Shown here: positions 1-5,884 of the stretch, piece after piece
Layout: each line of letters starts with the position of its first letter
How positions within the stretch are numbered: the first letter of the stretch is position 1
Source: JBBSJV01 sp038256935
Lineage (GTDB): Bacteria > Patescibacteriota > JACMRA01
DNA length: 5,917 bases
Assembly: GCA_038256935.1 (NCBI GenBank)
Contig: JBBSJV010000087.1
Coordinates: 1 to 5,917 of the forward strand
Direction of reading: 5' to 3'
Notes under the pieces: model-generated
The model's database searches: none
Told to the model about the DNA's origin: nothing
What the model saw: only the letters and a program-made list of their open reading frames with translations
Made by a program: the position numbers and the translations under genes

Positions 1-3000
1 TAAAGTCTTGGACTGATCTTTCAAAGTCTCTAGCAAAACCTTTGGCTGCAAGCTCTTCATCTACAACAAGATCTAGTTTAATAGTACCAAAATCTGATTC
101 TATAGTCTCTACCTCTCCCTCAGTCTTGGATAGATCATTTGGGATCAGGTTACACTCTTCAATAATAATATTTAAGAAAGACTTTGTGATTTGAAGATTA
201 GAAAAATCGGCGTAAAGAGGCTGTCTGACACGGATATTTTTGGCTTTTCTTTGACTATGCAATTGGCTAACAAGATCTCTAATCACAGTCATCTTTCCAA
301 GCTCGACTTCTTCCTCGTTGGTAATCTCAAATTTAGCAGGAAGCTTAGTTAGATGTACTGATTCGATATCATCTTGGGATTTGATAGCTGCCCAAAATCT
401 TTCTGTATTAAAGGGTTGTTGTGAGGCAGTTGTGATACAAAATAACTTTGCAGTCTCTACTAAACAAGCGGCAAATTCTTGTCCGTGAGTATCAAGAAGG
501 TCTTTGCTACGTCTGATATACCAAGTCGAAAAGTCTCTCAAGTATGGGATAACAAGCCTTGCAGCTGATTGGATCTCATAGTTATCCATGTACTCAATAT
601 ATTGATTGACGTAATTTTTGGTGTAGATCATCCACCATTTATTTAGTGGGTGCTTGTATTCTTTGACTTTTTCAATGTGTGGGTACTGATCTCTTACAAA
701 CTGGATGTATTTGGTTATATTTCCGATTATCAAAGTCGTGTCTTGAAATACTGTTTTAAGATCATTATCTTTAAATCGCAAGTTGTCAGCATCCATGATT
801 GATGAAGATAAGACATAATTGCGAGCACTGTCTGAGCCAAACTTTTCTAATAAAATACTAGGATCAGTATAGTTTTGCTTGGATTTACTCATCTTCCTAC
901 CATCTTCAGCTAGCATCATCACAAAAGAATTTACTACTTTGAAGGCAGGTTTATTAAACACTCCAGTAGACAAGGTGTGCAAGACTCTAAACCATCCACG
1001 AGTCTGATCTTGACTTTCACTGATCCAATTAGCTGGGGTGTTGTTTTCTACAAACTCTTTGTTTTCAAATGGATAATGCCAAGAAGCCCATGGCATAGAA
1101 CCACTATCAACCCATGTATCAAGTACGTCTTCGACTCTATTGTAGATATTATCAACCTCATCTTTGAGTACTATATGATCGATATATGGTCTGTGAAGAT
1201 CCAAAAACTTGATATCCCCTACTGGAGACCAATTGCCATCGTCATCAAGCTCAGTTTGCTTGTAAAAATACATCTGTTTGGAAGTCTTCTTACTGTCCGG
1301 GTGGAGTGAATATATCCAAGTAGTCCACATGACTTGTTCTGATTTGGAAAACATCAATTGGATATCAGTGTATCTGCCAAACAATTGCATGATTTCATCC
1401 AAAATATGTTGAGCATATTCAGCAAAGACTTTCATGGTTACTTCTTTTTCTTCTCGCATGCTGTTTAAGTACTTACTTCTAAACTGTACAGCGTTGATAC
1501 CGAGAGGTAATTTGGCTTTGGAGTCTGTAAAAATAACAGTTTTGCCATGCTCATAAAGCTCAGGAATCAAATCAGTATCGTTGATTATAGAATAAATATT
1601 ATTAACAGCGTATTTTCTCAGTTTTTCCAGTGAATCAATAAATAAAGTCTTGGTTTGATCTTCTGTTTGCCAAATAGGGAGTGGACTTCCCCAATATCTG
1701 GACCTTGAGATACACCAGTCAGGAGCAGTTTCTAAACCGTTTCTGAACCTATTTCCAATGCTTTGCGGGTGCCAGTCGATTTGCTCGTTCAGTTCTAAAG
1801 ATTTAGATTTGAGTTTTGTTTCTCCGATAAACCAGCCTTCTTGAGCTGTGTAATAGACTTTTTTACCGTCACGGTCGTAAACTGGGATTTTGTGAGTCAG
1901 TTTTTCAAGAGCAAATAAACTTCCCTTACGTTCCAAAACTTCATTTATCAAAGGGTTAGCTGCTAGATAGCTCTTACCATAAGCATTTTTGAGTTCTACA
2001 GCCAGATCTGAGCGAATTTCACCGTGAGTATTAACACTAGTTAATATCGGTAATTTGCGTTGTTTCTTGAGTTCAAAATCCTCTTCTCCGTATGCTGGGG
2101 CGATGTGGACAATACCAGTTCCCTCTTCTTCTGTGGCAAAGTCTGCTAAATGGACCTTAAAGCTAGCTGCTTTTTCTTCATAAGATTCGATAGGATCAGG
2201 ATGTACAAATAGCTGTTTATAACCAAGACCTTCCAGATCAGAACCTTTGAATCCGGCAATTTTGATAATATCAACCCCAAGTAGTTTGAAATACTGACTA
2301 GAATCAGTGGCGTGTTTGAGTTTTTCTTGTAGTTCAGGAGCATTGACTACAGCCTCATGGAACTGTAAAGACAGTACATCAATGGCTTTTTTCTCAGCTA
2401 CAATAACCATTTCAGAGCTAGCTCCTAGATAATACATGGAGTATTCGATCTCCTCTCCCATAGCGAGTGCTACATTTGCAGGCAGTGTCCAAGGAGTTGT
2501 AGTCCAAGCTAAAATATTGAGTTTGTGGCTGCGTGCAATGACTGCCTTGAGTTTATTCAGAGTATCTACATTTTCAAGGACAATATCGTGCTGAACTTTG
2601 AGGTTTTTCAAATCAGCCATAGCCTCTTCGTCGGTTTTGAAAGCATCCCAATTGATTTGCTCAAAGGTGTTTTGCTGAATTAGATCGGTGCTTTTGACTT
2701 TTCTAGAGTTACTCTTGCTGTTCTCTAAAGCTAAAACTCTTTTTTCGATATCACTTTTGTATCTTATTTGTTCTGAATATTGCAAACTAATCTGCTCCCC
2801 AACGGTATCAAGGAGTTTTCTAGCGTCATCTTCGGTGACTTCAAAGCGCAAGATTGGAGAATCAATAGTTTCATTTTCGTATTTGACCTCCATAGCAACA
2901 TCAGTGTGAGATAGAGGAACTCCTATGGAAGGTGAGTACAAGCTGATACGATAGTCTTTATGAACCAAACCTTTTTGCCAAAGCTGACCTAAACCCCACC

Positions 3001-3448
3001 AAACTGACTCGATGTATTCGTTATCCATTGTGCGGTACTGATCATCCATATCCACCCAGCGCCCCATTCTTTCGATTGTCTTTCTCCACTCCTTATCATA
3101 TTTCATGATGTTTGCTCGGCATCTATTATTAAACTCTTCTATACCAAGTTTTTCAATATCACGTTTGTCTTTGATATCCAATTGCTTTTCAACGATTTTT
3201 TCAATTGGCACTCCATGACAATCCCAGCCCCAACGCCTTGGAATATAATAACCTTTTTGAGTCTGATATCTCAAAACTGAGTCTTTGACATAAGAAACCA
3301 AAATATGTCCCCAGTGAGGCAGGCCGGTTGCAAACGGAGGTCCATCGTAAAAGACAAATGGGTCATTTTTTTTATTTAGAGTCACGGATTTTTCAAAAAT
3401 CTGGCTATCCTTCCAATATTGGATGACTTCTAATTCTGAATTGAGCAT
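1..3448 (-). CDS. ileS: Isoleucyl-tRNA synthetase, type II (eukaryote-like), 3' end cut by the window
   Basis: Cytoplasmic class Ia enzyme that charges tRNA-Ile with isoleucine and edits misactivated valine. I translated 1149 codons from the ATG at 3448 without a stop; the frame leaves the window still open. Seen motifs: HWGH (HIGH box) at residues 45-48 after DGPPFATGLP, WDCHG at 75-79, editing-domain AWTTTPWTLPANVAL at 314-328 and GTGIVHIAPAYGEEDFE at 443-459 (Asp457 is the expected editing Asp), WCISRSRYWG at 578-587, DSGSMP at 781-786, HYPFENKEF at 791-799, DQTRGWF at 814-820, KMSKS at 852-856, WYIRRS at 976-981 and NIRVRQPL at 1071-1078. The last visible residues match the start of the C-terminal domain, so perhaps 70-100 residues are missing. 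Bacterial type II enzymes are usually about 1030-1090 residues; the excess comes from two insertions (about 205-309 and 597-745). The cysteine clusters usual in this family are absent. The start fits: YWKDSQIFEKS follows at the normal distance. A weak AGAGTG ribosome site lies 6 bases upstream of ATG. The HXGH signature is the canonical one. Confidence 0.97.
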   Translation of the reverse strand, partial: MLNSELEVIQYWKDSQIFEKSVTLNKKNDPFVFYDGPPFATGLPHWGHILVSYVKDSVLRYQTQKGYYIPRRWGWDCHGVPIEKIVEKQLDIKDKRDIEKLGIEEFNNRCRANIMKYDKEWRKTIERMGRWVDMDDQYRTMDNEYIESVWWGLGQLWQKGLVHKDYRISLYSPSIGVPLSHTDVAMEVKYENETIDSPILRFEVTEDDARKLLDTVGEQISLQYSEQIRYKSDIEKRVLALENSKSNSRKVKSTDLIQQNTFEQINWDAFKTDEEAMADLKNLKVQHDIVLENVDTLNKLKAVIARSHKLNILAWTTTPWTLPANVALAMGEEIEYSMYYLGASSEMVIVAEKKAIDVLSLQFHEAVVNAPELQEKLKHATDSSQYFKLLGVDIIKIAGFKGSDLEGLGYKQLFVHPDPIESYEEKAASFKVHLADFATEEEGTGIVHIAPAYGEEDFELKKQRKLPILTSVNTHGEIRSDLAVELKNAYGKSYLAANPLINEVLERKGSLFALEKLTHKIPVYDRDGKKVYYTAQEGWFIGETKLKSKSLELNEQIDWHPQSIGNRFRNGLETAPDWCISRSRYWGSPLPIWQTEDQTKTLFIDSLEKLRKYAVNNIYSIINDTDLIPELYEHGKTVIFTDSKAKLPLGINAVQFRSKYLNSMREEKEVTMKVFAEYAQHILDEIMQLFGRYTDIQLMFSKSEQVMWTTWIYSLHPDSKKTSKQMYFYKQTELDDDGNWSPVGDIKFLDLHRPYIDHIVLKDEVDNIYNRVEDVLDTWVDSGSMPWASWHYPFENKEFVENNTPANWISESQDQTRGWFRVLHTLSTGVFNKPAFKVVNSFVMMLAEDGRKMSKSKQNYTDPSILLEKFGSDSARNYVLSSSIMDADNLRFKDNDLKTVFQDTTLIIGNITKYIQFVRDQYPHIEKVKEYKHPLNKWWMIYTKNYVNQYIEYMDNYEIQSAARLVIPYLRDFSTWYIRRSKDLLDTHGQEFAACLVETAKLFCITTASQQPFNTERFWAAIKSQDDIESVHLTKLPAKFEITNEEEVELGKMTVIRDLVSQLHSQRKAKNIRVRQPLYADFSNLQITKSFLNIIIEECNLIPNDLSKTEGEVETIESDFGTIKLDLVVDEELAAKGFARDFERSVQDF

Positions 3449-3460
3449 AGTAAACACTCT

Positions 3461-3490
3461 ATTAAAACTCAAAAACGCTTATCCTGTCAA
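3461..3490 (-). promoter_or_regulatory. Candidate sigma70-type promoter for ileS, almost leaderless
   Basis: On the minus strand a perfect TTGACA (3490-3485) is followed after 18 bases by TTTAAT (3466-3461, 5 of 6 matches to TATAAT). The expected transcription start, about 7 bases further on, falls near 3454, only about 5 bases before the ileS ATG. If real, the transcript would be nearly leaderless and would lose most of the weak AGAGTG ribosome site at 3460-3455. Otherwise ileS is read through from the propeller gene upstream, as I see no intrinsic terminator in the 100-bp gap (3449-3548). No T-box leader is present. Confidence 0.5.
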
Positions 3491-3496
3491 GTTTTA
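3463..3496. repeat. Inverted repeat straddling the ileS promoter
   Basis: TAAAACT at 3463-3469 is the exact reverse complement of AGTTTTA at 3490-3496, with 20 bases between. One arm overlaps the -10 hexamer and the other touches the end of the -35 hexamer of the candidate ileS promoter, a position where a dimeric regulator could act. The arms are short and AT-rich, so chance occurrence is possible. Confidence 0.3.
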
Positions 3497-3548
3497 TCTG
3501 TGATTGAAATGGATTTTTTTAAGCAATTCCTGAGACTTATGATTTTCT

Positions 3549-4784
3549 TTAATTGTTAATACTGATCGGCCAAATATAAACAGTGTTTTCAGTATCAACA
3601 GCGGTTAGTTTTTGCTTATTTGGACTTAATGAAATCGAATTGTAATAAAAATGAATAGCTTCATCCGACCCTTTGAACTTTGGATTTGTAATGGTTCTGA
3701 TCACCCCTTGAGTTTTTAGATCCAAGAAGTTTATCACACCTTTATCGTTTACAACCATGACGATATTATCATTGATTGGAATGATATTGCGGATTTGTTG
3801 TCTCATAAAAATCATTATTTCTGTTTCTGTTTCCAGAGTTTGTGAGTTTATAATAGAGACTACTTGATTGGGATCGTTACTTTCCCTACCGCTTGCATCT
3901 TGGTATTGAATTGTTCCAGAAACATAATACTTACCATCTTTACTGGCAAAGCTAGAGGTTTCAATGTCTGTTTCTAGTCTATCAACTGCTTTGGTCTCAA
4001 GGTTGTGAATAAATACTGCCTTCTCATTTAAATCATAAAAAGAATACTTTGTGCCATCTTGATTTAGATACCCTACTTGATGAGGTTTTAAACTTTTAAT
4101 TATTAGCTCATTTGCTGAGATATTTAGAAAAACTATAATATCAGGTTGTAGATCATTTTTAAGGTTTTTAAAATGCAATGAGACAATCTTTTTATCCCCC
4201 GAAATTACAGGTAAATCATTCAGGCTGTAGTCTAGTGTATTAGGTATAACAATAGGTCTTTCTAAGCTTTTTGTAATTCCATCTTTGACGATATCAAGCT
4301 TGATTTTTCCACTTTCTTTGGTTTCTTGTAAAAGCTGATAATTAAGCTGGTATAAATTATTATCAGTATCAAAATAATGTTGATTAGTTAGCTCTTTTTG
4401 CAATCTTAAACCATCGGCATCGACTTCCCATAAAACACTTTTGTAAGTGACTGAATTTCTTATGGAATTCTTATTTGTGGTGACAAGTAATTTTCCATTA
4501 TCAGCAAACTGAGTAATCACGTTGGTAGTTTTTTCTTGCTCATTACTAGGAATAAGATAGGTTTTTTCTGATAAAACTTGGATTTGGGAGTCAGACCCAG
4601 GAGCAACGTAGTATTCTATTTTCTCACCAAAAAAAGGAAGTAAGGTGGAGCCTGTTTTTTGGCTTTCTAGATTTGTTTGAGTCACGATTCTAATGATATT
4701 TCCTAGGATCATAACTGGAAACAAAAAGATAAGCAACAGAAGCAGTGATGTCCAATTTGTAGTTTTATTTTTTGCATCCTTCAT
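3549..4784 (-). CDS. Membrane-anchored, probable beta-propeller (WD40/TolB-like) protein of unknown function
   Basis: A 411-residue protein I cannot assign to a named family. Residues 1-11 are polar with lysines (K2, K5, K7), then one hydrophobic segment (about 12-33, rich in Leu/Ile) forms a signal anchor, placing the N-terminus inside and about 375 residues outside the cytoplasm. The outer part is a series of short beta-rich units with turns such as DADG (122-125), NQDGTKYSF (241-249), SKDGKYYVSG (281-290) and NDKGVINFLDL (346-356). The last unit, SISLSPNKQKL to TVYIWPI (383-407), reads like a WD40/TolB blade (SPdgk...v.iW). No catalytic motif and no cysteine is visible. The start is supported by AAGGT five bases (four counting the T) upstream of ATG. 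It lies 100 bp upstream of ileS on the same strand and is divergent from the heliorhodopsin gene, with which its promoter overlaps. Role inferred only: an extracytoplasmic sensor or binding scaffold. Confidence 0.88.
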   Translation of the reverse strand: MKDAKNKTTNWTSLLLLLIFLFPVMILGNIIRIVTQTNLESQKTGSTLLPFFGEKIEYYVAPGSDSQIQVLSEKTYLIPSNEQEKTTNVITQFADNGKLLVTTNKNSIRNSVTYKSVLWEVDADGLRLQKELTNQHYFDTDNNLYQLNYQLLQETKESGKIKLDIVKDGITKSLERPIVIPNTLDYSLNDLPVISGDKKIVSLHFKNLKNDLQPDIIVFLNISANELIIKSLKPHQVGYLNQDGTKYSFYDLNEKAVFIHNLETKAVDRLETDIETSSFASKDGKYYVSGTIQYQDASGRESNDPNQVVSIINSQTLETETEIMIFMRQQIRNIIPINDNIVMVVNDKGVINFLDLKTQGVIRTITNPKFKGSDEAIHFYYNSISLSPNKQKLTAVDTENTVYIWPISINN

Positions 4785-4788
4785 ATCA

Positions 4789-4793
4789 ACCTT
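4789..4793 (-). promoter_or_regulatory. Shine-Dalgarno site of the propeller gene
   Basis: AAGGT on the minus strand (4793-4789) lies four bases before the ATG at 4784, a usable spacing, and fixes the start of the propeller gene. The divergent heliorhodopsin gene has no comparable site. Confidence 0.7.
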
Positions 4794-4827
4794 ATTCTAA
4801 CAATTGTATTATTTGTAAAAGCAATTA

Positions 4828-4856
4828 AGTATATTTTAGAAAAAACTTTTTGTCAT
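4828..4856 (-). promoter_or_regulatory. Promoter of the propeller gene, overlapping the opposing promoter
   Basis: On the minus strand ATGACA (4856-4851) is followed after exactly 17 bases by TATACT (4833-4828), giving 4 of 6 or better matches at each hexamer with ideal spacing. The expected start near 4821 leaves a leader of about 36 bases containing the AAGGT ribosome site. Its -35 hexamer overlaps that of the heliorhodopsin promoter at 4851-4855. Confidence 0.65.
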
Positions 4857-4878
4857 ATATTAAAATATAACATATACT
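4850..4878 (+). promoter_or_regulatory. Promoter of the heliorhodopsin gene, overlapping the opposing promoter
   Basis: TTGTCA (4850-4855; 5 of 6 matches to TTGACA) is followed after 17 bases by TATACT (4873-4878; 5 of 6 to TATAAT). The expected start near 4885 leaves a leader of about 36 bases, matching the opposite gene. The spacer is very AT-rich and contains the small inverted repeat TATATT-AA-AATATA (4856-4869). Confidence 0.72.
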
Positions 4879-4883
4879 AGTAT
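4874..4883. repeat. Perfect 10-bp palindrome over the heliorhodopsin -10 box
   Basis: ATACTAGTAT is its own reverse complement and covers five bases of the -10 hexamer plus the region up to the expected transcription start. This is a classic operator position, but it is short and no regulator gene is visible nearby. Confidence 0.3.
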
Positions 4884-4920
4884 TTATTAAGTTGCGTCTT
4901 CCAATTTCAGTTTTAAATTT

Positions 4921-5691
4921 ATGAACATCAACAAACTACCTTATTTACAAAATCTTAGAGTGCTTAATTTAGTAATGGCTATAACGCATTTATCTCAGGC
5001 TATTATACTGATCTTGCTTTCAAACTCTGAAACGGTGACTATTTACTACAAGTTTTTAAAGCTTGATGAAAATACGAACATTGTTTCACTTTCTACACTA
5101 GATATACTCACTTTGCAATTAGGATTTCTAATCTCCATAGTTACAATTATTAGTGGTCTTTCTCACTTTATAATCTCGCTACCACAGGTCTATCCAATGT
5201 ATCAAAAAATGATTGAAAGAAAAGTAAACTATTTCCGCTGGCTAGAATATTCAGTATCCTCTACAGTGATGATAGCCATTATTGCAATTGTAACTGGTAT
5301 TAGAGAATTTCATACTTTACTTGCAATTTGTACCTTAAATGTGGGTATGATTTTATGCGGGGTTTTGGTAGAAATTATAAATAGAAACGAACCAAAAAGG
5401 ACTTGGTTACCATTTTCAATTGGTTCACTGCTTGGAATTGTGCCTTGGATAATCATTTTCTCTTATTTTTTCTCAGCTCTATATTTTAGAGTCGAAGCCC
5501 CTACTTATTTGTATAGCTTGATTTTTACTTTATTCTTCTTATTCAATATCTTTGGACTAAATATGTACCTTAGTTACAAGAAGATTAGCTTTTGGAAAGA
5601 CTATGAATTTACAGAGAGAATGTTTATCTTTTTGAGTATTTTTGCAAAATCTGCTCTGACTTGGCAGTTGTTTTTAGGAACTTTGATTTAA
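4921..5691 (+). CDS. HeR: Heliorhodopsin (seven-helix retinal photoreceptor)
   Basis: A 256-residue integral membrane protein close in length to the type member HeR-48C12. Heliorhodopsins bind all-trans retinal, have a slow photocycle, do not pump ions, and sit inverted relative to type I rhodopsins (N-terminus inside). Approximate helices: 14-34, 62-88, 104-127, 131-153, 163-187, 194-218, 229-254, with a long outer loop (35-60) between helices 1 and 2. Family signatures seen: NLVMAITHLSQA with H23 and Q26; GLSHFI with H82; FRWLEYS with E109, the Schiff-base counterion; LNVGM at 139-143; WLPF and PWI in helix 5; LFNIFGLNMYL; FWKDYEFTER at 224-233; and FLSIFAKSALTWQ, where K243 is the retinal lysine and S239 its neighbour. 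Apart from H23 and Q26, these residues lie two positions later than in HeR-48C12 numbering. The ATG is the first possible start after an in-frame stop, but its AU-rich leader has no Shine-Dalgarno motif. No retinal synthesis gene is in the window. Retinal binding itself is inferred. Confidence 0.95.
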   Translation: MNINKLPYLQNLRVLNLVMAITHLSQAIILILLSNSETVTIYYKFLKLDENTNIVSLSTLDILTLQLGFLISIVTIISGLSHFIISLPQVYPMYQKMIERKVNYFRWLEYSVSSTVMIAIIAIVTGIREFHTLLAICTLNVGMILCGVLVEIINRNEPKRTWLPFSIGSLLGIVPWIIIFSYFFSALYFRVEAPTYLYSLIFTLFFLFNIFGLNMYLSYKKISFWKDYEFTERMFIFLSIFAKSALTWQLFLGTLI

Positions 5692-5725
5692 TCTCTTAAA
5701 AACTAGTACAAAACTCACAAATTAC

Positions 5726-5813
5726 GTCATGCTTGTAACTGTCAATAATTTTAATGACAAAATCCGTGTGTCACCCTTGTAGATGTTAATTATTTTAATG
5801 ACAGAATCTATGT
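5726..5813. repeat. Two tandem copies of a 44-bp unit downstream of the heliorhodopsin gene
   Basis: Copy 1 (5726-5769) and copy 2 (5770-5813) align without gaps at 35 of 44 positions. The best conserved block is ATTTTAATGACA followed by AATC and TGTGTCACCCTT or TGTGTCACCCTG at the junction. A third copy begins at 5814 (GTCACCCT) and then diverges into the hairpin element. Within the units, GTCA/TGAC motifs recur every 14-15 bases (5725, 5740, 5755, 5769, 5784, 5799, 5813). No gene is visible from 5692 to the window end. Confidence 0.8.
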
Positions 5814-5816
5814 GTC

Positions 5817-5837
5817 ACCCTGAATTTATTTCAGGGT
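5817..5837. repeat. Left hairpin of the repeat element, possible weak terminator
   Basis: ACCCTGAA (5817-5824) pairs with TTCAGGGT (5830-5837) around the five-base loop TTTAT, an 8-bp perfect stem. It lies about 125 bases after the heliorhodopsin stop codon and could slow transcription, but no T-run follows on either strand, so it is not a standard intrinsic terminator. Confidence 0.75.
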
Positions 5838-5863
5838 CTGTTACTTATATTAATAGAGAAAAG

Positions 5864-5884
5864 ATACTGAAACGAGTTCAGTAT
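5864..5884. repeat. Right hairpin of the repeat element
   Basis: ATACTGAA (5864-5871) pairs with TTCAGTAT (5877-5884) around the five-base loop ACGAG. Stem and loop lengths equal those of the left hairpin (8 and 5), and the two share the CTGAA/TTCAG core, so they are inverted relatives. The 26 bases between them (5838-5863) show no further structure. Confidence 0.75.

Noticed and set aside
977..1309. Plus-strand open frame of 110 codons
   Set aside because: Lies wholly antisense to conserved IleRS sequence (from the second insertion to the residues before KMSKS); no ribosome site or recognisable protein features.
1531..1660. Active histidine phosphatase domain inserted in IleRS
   Set aside because: The order of strands is vaguely similar, but no RHG motif and no second catalytic histidine can be seen; kept only as a possible degenerate fold.
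2146..2343. Minus-strand open frame of 65 codons
   Set aside because: Same strand as ileS but in another frame within the continuous IleRS reading frame; a shadow.
2688..2909. Plus-strand open frame of 73 codons, leucine/serine-rich
   Set aside because: Antisense to the first IleRS insertion; its composition follows from reading charged codons backwards, and no start signal is seen.
1..3448. Recoded TGA (as in Gracilibacteria or Absconditabacteria)
   Set aside because: No in-frame TGA is found in ileS, and both complete genes end in TAA without internal TGA.
3449..3548. T-box or other tRNA-responsive leader before ileS
   Set aside because: Only 100 bases are available, the conserved T-box sequence is not found, and no terminator hairpin is present.
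4921..5691. Light-driven ion pump (type I rhodopsin)
   Set aside because: The helix-3 motif is RWLEYS rather than the DTD/NDQ-type pump motifs, and helix 7 and length match heliorhodopsin.
5817..5837. Standard rho-independent terminator for the heliorhodopsin gene
   Set aside because: The stem is good but no T-run follows on either strand, and it belongs to a symmetric repeat element.
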